Source of the DNA: JANPJV01 sp031425695
Lineage (GTDB): Bacteria; Pseudomonadota; Gammaproteobacteria; Xanthomonadales; SZUA-5
Direction: 5' to 3'
DNA length: 14,649 nucleotides
Assembly: GCA_031425695.1 (NCBI GenBank)
Contig: JANPJV010000254.1
Span: 1 to 14,649 of the forward strand
The position numbers and the translations under genes are program-made. This document shows, piece by piece, positions 12,329 through 14,649 of the stretch (position 1 is its first letter; each line of letters opens with the position of its first letter). Below the pieces are notes generated by a model. It was not told the origin of the DNA. It was given only the letters and a program-made list of their open reading frames with translations, and did not search any database.

Positions 12329-12531
12329 GCGCACACGACTTTCGCGTACTTCAAATGCGCTTCAACCACATTGGCGAACTGCTCCAGATCATCAAGGAGG
12401 AATGCTGCAACGGACTGAGCTCGACCCGGGTCGACCGCCTCATCGCGCTGGCCGATGTCGGCGGATTGGTGGCGGAACAATCCGAGCACCTTGCAGAGGC
12501 ATGCGCGGATGCAGAGGGGCGCAAGCCATGA
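12325..12531 (+). CDS. Small helical element protein, 68 residues
   Basis: Not recognised. It starts at the ATG within ATGA (12325-12328), overlapping the stop of the previous gene. The sequence is helical (HDFRVLQMRFNHIGELLQII, then LIALADVGGLVAEQSEHLAE) with regular hydrophobic spacing and a basic end, plausibly a small dimeric helical protein. Its own stop overlaps the next start, so expression is probably coupled on both sides. An in-frame ATG at 12316 is less likely, given the overlap pattern. Confidence 0.6.
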   Translation: MSAHDFRVLQMRFNHIGELLQIIKEECCNGLSSTRVDRLIALADVGGLVAEQSEHLAEACADAEGRKP

Positions 12532-12719
12532 GCAAAGCCCCCACCTTGCAGACCCGCATCATCGCCAAACTGAGCCGCGGAGAACTCACCGACCGCCAGT
12601 TGTTCGCGTGCTTCCCGAAGCTGCCGCAGGGATCCGTCGCGCGTGAACTGCTGGCACTGCGCAACGCCGGCCGGGTCGTGGCTACCCACGCCGGTACGGT
12701 GCTGAGGTTGGCGCCATGA
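12528..12719 (+). CDS. Small winged-helix-like protein, 63 residues
   Basis: It starts at the ATG of an ATGA overlap (12528-12531) and ends in another (12716-12719). LQTRIIAKLSRGELTDRQLF, then PQGSVARELLALRNAGRVVA, then THAGTVLRLA has the helix-helix-helix-hairpin pattern of a minimal winged helix, with RVVATHAGTVLRL as the wing. It is therefore probably a DNA-binding regulator or a small accessory protein. It is easily missed because the frame is open far upstream; the coupled start is the reasoned choice. Confidence 0.6.
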   Translation: MSKAPTLQTRIIAKLSRGELTDRQLFACFPKLPQGSVARELLALRNAGRVVATHAGTVLRLAP

Positions 12720-12976
12720 CGACCGACCGCGAACGCCACCAGGCCGAGCAGAACGAAGCACAGGCGATGCAACCCAAGGCGAGGCTGATGTATGCCCGCA
12801 GGATCGCCGACGGCTTCCAGATCGCAATGGAGGACGCGCAGGGCATCACGCATCTGCTGGCAGTCAAGCGCGCCGACGAGCCCGGCTTGAACATGCTGGG
12901 CGAAGACGACCGTAGCCGGGTTGTCGCCGCGGTGCTGGCCGCTCACAGGCCTGACAGCAATCACGATGCGGCTTAG
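12716..12976 (+). CDS. Uncharacterised element protein, 86 residues
   Basis: Not recognised. The start ATG lies in an ATGA overlap with the preceding gene. The N-terminal 25 residues are a charged helix (RERHQAEQNEAQAMQ), followed by a probable beta-rich centre (DGFQIAMEDAQGITHLLAV) and a helix (DRSRVVAAVLAAH). There is no membrane segment. It is the last gene of the first overlapping run; a hairpin follows at 12992-13024 before the next gene, which has its own ribosome binding site. Confidence 0.6.
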   Translation: MTTDRERHQAEQNEAQAMQPKARLMYARRIADGFQIAMEDAQGITHLLAVKRADEPGLNMLGEDDRSRVVAAVLAAHRPDSNHDAA

Positions 12977-12991
12977 CCGCCACCCGCAACC

Positions 12992-13024
12992 GACGAGCCC
13001 CGGTAAGAAATTGCCGGGGTCGTC
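12992..13024 (+). other. Long hairpin between the small-gene run and the putative initiator
   Basis: GACGA-(G)-CCCCGG pairs with CCGGGG-TCGTC: 11 bp with one bulged G, around a 10-base AT-rich loop (TAAGAAATTG). No T-run follows. It lies 18 bases before the ATG at 13043 and 8 bases before its ribosome binding site. It could be an attenuator-like structure or a protein-binding site controlling the downstream gene. Confidence 0.45.
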
Positions 13025-13042
13025 CATGCGCGGAGGCGCGTG

Positions 13043-13882
13043 ATGGAACCCAAGACCAGAGGCAAGCAGAAAGACAAGGACAAGGGCTGGAGCGAGATCT
13101 ACGGTGGGCAGGCTTTCATCATCCCGCAGGCGCTTGTGGTGCATCCAAACTTCATGCGGTTGTCGCCGCATGCCCACAAGCTGATTCACGATCTTGCACG
13201 TCAGTTCAACCCGTCTACGAACGGCTACCTGCATCCCGGCTTCGCGATCATGAAGGACTGCGGCTGGAACTCGCGCAGCACGCTGGTGCTCACCCTGCGC
13301 GAGCTCGTCCACTACGGGATTCTGGTGCGCACAGTCCAGGGCGGCCAGAACAAGCCGAGCTACTACGGTTTCTCCTGGCGCGTCATGACCGAAAAGCCTG
13401 ACCGTCCGTATGACCAGAAGCGGCCAGTGATCCAGCCGTCGAACGACTGGCTAACGCCGGTCCCTGACTTCGTTGCACCCATAACCAAAAAATCCCTTGT
13501 CCACGACGTGGACCAAGTTAGTCCACCTGGTGGACAAATAGACCCTGAGTTAGTCCACGACGTGGACAAACAAACGCTGATTGGTCCACGTCGTGGACAA
13601 GTCGTAGCGGTTTCCGCCCATGAGTTAGTCCACCAGATGGACAGTTATGCATCTATGCCATACCCAATGGCTGCGGATGGGCTGGGGCCGGGCCGGCCTG
13701 CTGTCGCTTCTGAAGCTTCAGATTCAGCTGTAGATGTGGCTGGAAATAATCGGCGCCCGACCAAACCGAAAGCCAAGCAGCCAGCCATCCCCCCGCCCGC
13801 CTGCACTGCACCAGTGCAAGAGCCGCCCGACTTGGCGCTCGCCGGCATCCCGACCGACGACGACGGGGAGCTATTCGAGTGA
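13043..13882 (+). CDS. Winged-helix protein, candidate replication initiator with internal origin repeats
   Basis: The 279-residue protein starts at ATG 13043 behind GGAGG (13032-13036). After a Lys-rich head, residues about 20-112 look like a winged-helix domain: AFIIPQALVVHPNFMRLSPH, a helix HKLIHDLARQF, a recognition-type NSRSTLVLTLRELVHYGILV, and a wing ending in KPSYYGFSWRV. This resembles phage and plasmid replication-initiation proteins. From about 115 onward it is low-complexity and Pro/Lys-rich, ending in an acidic tail (DDDGELFE). Five palindromes lie within codons about 151-201, read in two different frames. An initiator gene containing its own binding sites is the arrangement of lambda O, hence the proposed role. 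No helicase or primase motif is seen. Its stop overlaps the next start in GTGA. A plain regulator is the alternative. Confidence 0.6.
   Translation: MEPKTRGKQKDKDKGWSEIYGGQAFIIPQALVVHPNFMRLSPHAHKLIHDLARQFNPSTNGYLHPGFAIMKDCGWNSRSTLVLTLRELVHYGILVRTVQGGQNKPSYYGFSWRVMTEKPDRPYDQKRPVIQPSNDWLTPVPDFVAPITKKSLVHDVDQVSPPGGQIDPELVHDVDKQTLIGPRRGQVVAVSAHELVHQMDSYASMPYPMAADGLGPGRPAVASEASDSAVDVAGNNRRPTKPKAKQPAIPPPACTAPVQEPPDLALAGIPTDDDGELFE
13499..13642. repeat. Five GTCCAC-N3-GTGGAC palindromes inside the putative initiator gene (candidate origin)
   Basis: Copies lie at 13499-13513 (centre gac), 13521-13535 (ctg), 13553-13567 (gac), 13584-13598 (gtc) and 13628-13642 (cag, right arm ATGGAC). Copies 2-5 share a wider consensus TTRGTCCAC-N3-GTGGACAR; copy 1 has an extra C after the right arm. 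Start-to-start spacings are 22, 32, 31 and 44 bases, close to 2, 3, 3 and 4 helical turns. Copies 1, 3 and 5 read LVHDVD or LVHQMD; copies 2 and 4 are shifted and read SPPGGQ or GPRRGQ. The DNA sequence, not the protein, is conserved. Confidence 0.8.
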
Positions 13883-14205
13883 GCGCCGCCGCCCCTCTCC
13901 GTGATCGCGGTTTCCTGGTCGAGCTGGCCAAGACCGGCGGTGTAGTGGTCCGACCCGCCAAGCAGCTCACCGACGACCTGCGCCGATATGTCCGCACGCA
14001 CCTGACCGAGATCAAGCGGGAGCTGAAGGAAGCGGCGAACGATCCGCGCCGAACACAGAGCGTGCAGGCCTGGACAGTCCACTTCACCAACGGGCGCGGA
14101 TGTACCGCCGTCAATGTCACGGGCGCCGATCGGTCAGCGATGGTCGAGGAGTGCCGCGAACGGTTCGGACGTGATGCCGTGGATAGCGTCGAGGCGCAGG
14201 CATGA
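13879..14205 (+). CDS. Small protein resembling TubC N-terminal docking domain
   Basis: The GTG start overlaps the stop of the previous gene (GTGA, 13879-13882). Residues about 10-52 (FLVELAKTGGVVVRPAKQLT, then DDLRRYVRTHLTEIKRELKE) have the G-V-x-V...LT-x-DLR-x2-V-x2-H-x2-EI-x3-L pattern that I recall from TubC docking-domain-related proteins, which occur in phages and islands as well as in peptide synthetase systems. The C-terminal half (VQAWTVHFTNGRGCTAVNVT, then a charged helix) is not recognised. Length is 108 residues. In this context it is more likely a protein-protein adapter of the replication module than a biosynthetic domain. The family resemblance is moderate. Confidence 0.6.
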   Translation: MSAAAPLRDRGFLVELAKTGGVVVRPAKQLTDDLRRYVRTHLTEIKRELKEAANDPRRTQSVQAWTVHFTNGRGCTAVNVTGADRSAMVEECRERFGRDAVDSVEAQA

Positions 14206-14552
14206 CCGCGCGCGCCAACAACCTGCTCACCGTGAGCACATTTCCAATGGTGCAATGTTGCACCTTTGGCCTGACTGCTCACCGTGAGCAGTCACCTTCA
14301 AGTGCTCACCGTGAGCACTTGACCCGGTTACACCCTCGACACCCTGCAAGCGCACCAGGACGGGCAGACCCACCATCTGCTGCTGCCACCGCGGCAGCCG
14401 GAATGCTTGGGACCGATGCGCCATCTGCGCCCGTCTTGGCATGCAGTTGCTACCGGGACCCCCGACAAAAACGGGGGGCACCCTATGGAGCTCATCTGCG
14501 GAGAGGATCGCCGGAGCGCAAGCGCTGGCTTGGCGCAGCACGTCCCTGGTGA
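14202..14552 (+). CDS. Doubtful coupled open frame over a palindrome-rich region
   Basis: The frame starts at an ATGA overlap with the preceding gene, as in the rest of the operon, and is open for 116 codons. Its composition (Ala/Pro/His/Arg/Ser-rich, no hydrophobic core) looks like noncoding sequence, and it runs through three palindromes. Another plus frame, open from 14323 to the TGA at 14554-14556, has a more natural composition (LDTLQAHQDGQTHHLLLPPR, later GTPDKNGGHPMELICGEDRR) but no standard start at its head. Either a short coupled peptide or no protein may be made. Apart from palindromes and a hairpin I see nothing else in 14206-14552. Confidence 0.25.
   Translation: MTARANNLLTVSTFPMVQCCTFGLTAHREQSPSSAHREHLTRLHPRHPASAPGRADPPSAAATAAAGMLGTDAPSAPVLACSCYRDPRQKRGAPYGAHLRRGSPERKRWLGAARPW
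14224..14321. repeat. Three TGCTCAC-C-GTGAGCA palindromes with an additional GGTGCAA-TTGCACC palindrome
   Basis: The 15-bp core TGCTCACCGTGAGCA occurs at 14224-14238, 14276-14290 and 14304-14318. In copy 2 the palindrome extends to 10-bp arms (14273-14293, flanks GAC/GTC), in copy 3 to 11-bp arms (14299-14321, flanks CAAG/CTTG). The flanks differ but remain complementary. A separate perfect palindrome GGTGCAA-TG-TTGCACC lies between copies 1 and 2 (14249-14264). The copies fall in two reading frames of the overlapping open frame. Confidence 0.8.
14459..14477 (+). other. GC-rich hairpin
   Basis: CCCCCG-ACAAAAA-CGGGGG forms a perfect 6-bp G-C stem with an A-rich 7-base loop. It has no T-run and is 88 bases before the next start. 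It may be structural RNA in the leader of the HTH gene at 14565, or chance in GC-rich DNA. Confidence 0.3.
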
Positions 14553-14564
14553 ATGAATAAGGAC

Positions 14565-14649
14565 ATGACATTGACGACCGACATCGTGTTGACGCAACAG
14601 CAGATGGCTACTGCACTCGGCATCAGCCAGCCGCAAACGTCCAAAGACT
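14565..14649 (+). CDS. HTH protein, 5' end only (possible phage terminase small subunit or regulator)
   Basis: The frame runs off the right edge after 28 codons. The visible sequence, VLTQQQMATALGISQPQTSK, is a helix-turn-helix (LTQQQMATALGIS turn, QPQTSK recognition helix). HTH starts like this occur in Nu1-type terminase small subunits and in Cro/CI-like regulators, and the visible part cannot separate them. AAGGA at 14559-14563 is very close to ATG 14565. An in-frame ATG at 14553 or TTG at 14571 is possible; the TTG has the better spacing. Confidence 0.6.
   Translation, partial: MTLTTDIVLTQQQMATALGISQPQTSKD

Larger units (their letters stand above)
9184..14649 (+). mobile_element. Integrative element (prophage or satellite-like), left part
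   Basis: A tRNA-derived attachment half-site, a tyrosine integrase directly inside it, an RHH protein divergent from an excisionase-like HTH gene, a train of small overlapping genes, a candidate replication initiator and a terminase-like HTH start are all consistent with a phage-like integrative element. No capsid, tail, conjugation or cargo genes are visible. A complete prophage, a satellite and a small mobilisable island therefore remain possible. The right end lies beyond the window. Confidence 0.75.

Noticed and set aside
12351..13312. Minus-strand frames of 158 and 290 codons across the small-gene run
   Set aside because: They oppose five coupled plus-strand frames with consistent ATGA joins and have the composition of antisense shadows.
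14227..14636. Minus-strand frames of 114 and 102 codons at the right end
   Set aside because: They overlap palindromes and the plus-strand HTH start, and show Cys/Arg/Ser-rich composition without a recognisable domain or start signal.

Overview
The window looks like a high-GC gammaproteobacterial chromosome, most probably Xanthomonadales (Xanthomonas/Lysobacter/Rhodanobacter type). This rests on base composition, codon use and the general look of the proteins, not on any database comparison. It is an accessory region: a decayed restriction locus, defence-type genes, host-like cargo, and then one end of an integrative element that continues beyond the right edge.

Left part (1-5139). The first 141 bases are the right end of an IS66-family insertion sequence. 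It sits inside a type I restriction-modification methyltransferase gene (hsdM, minus strand), whose remaining 5' part also carries a one-base frameshift. Next come two minus-strand genes with clearly lower GC than their surroundings: a coiled-coil protein with a C-terminal membrane anchor, followed 81 bp later by a NACHT-type STAND NTPase. I read them as a candidate two-gene anti-phage operon. The NTPase's best start (ATG at 2640 behind a strong ribosome binding site) is followed at codon 15 by an in-frame TAG, so the gene is either damaged or uses a weaker GTG start. Upstream is a large lipoprotein with a c-type haem motif and a C-terminal region resembling the repeat of the mannan-binding lectin MVL.

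Middle part (5140-9183). Two uncharacterised minus-strand genes are separated by tandem hairpins that include an intrinsic terminator. An array of about 18 degenerate 21-bp units lies directly before a WYL-domain transcription regulator. Convergent to the regulator is an AbiEi-family antitoxin gene with no toxin partner; a 15-bp inverted repeat with 16-bp spacing lies just upstream and is probably its operator. A gene-free stretch follows, with a bidirectional terminator and two copies of the 3' end of a tRNA gene.

Right part (9184-14649). A tRNA 3' half (probably tRNA-Gln, anticodon CTG) marks the attachment site of a prophage or satellite-like element. Its genes run mostly rightward: tyrosine integrase, a divergent ribbon-helix-helix protein whose 3' end overlaps the integrase gene antisense, an excisionase-like HTH protein behind a 20-bp perfect palindrome, and a chain of small genes joined by 4-base ATGA/GTGA overlaps. 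After these come a winged-helix protein that may be a replication initiator, a small protein resembling TubC docking domains, and a truncated HTH gene at the edge.

The most interesting structure is in this element. Five copies of the palindrome GTCCAC-N3-GTGGAC lie inside the putative initiator gene. They fall in different reading frames and are spaced near whole helical turns, which resembles an origin inside an initiator gene, as in lambda O. Some 580 bp downstream there is a second family, TGCTCAC-C-GTGAGCA, in three copies, two of which have different flanks that still extend the palindrome.
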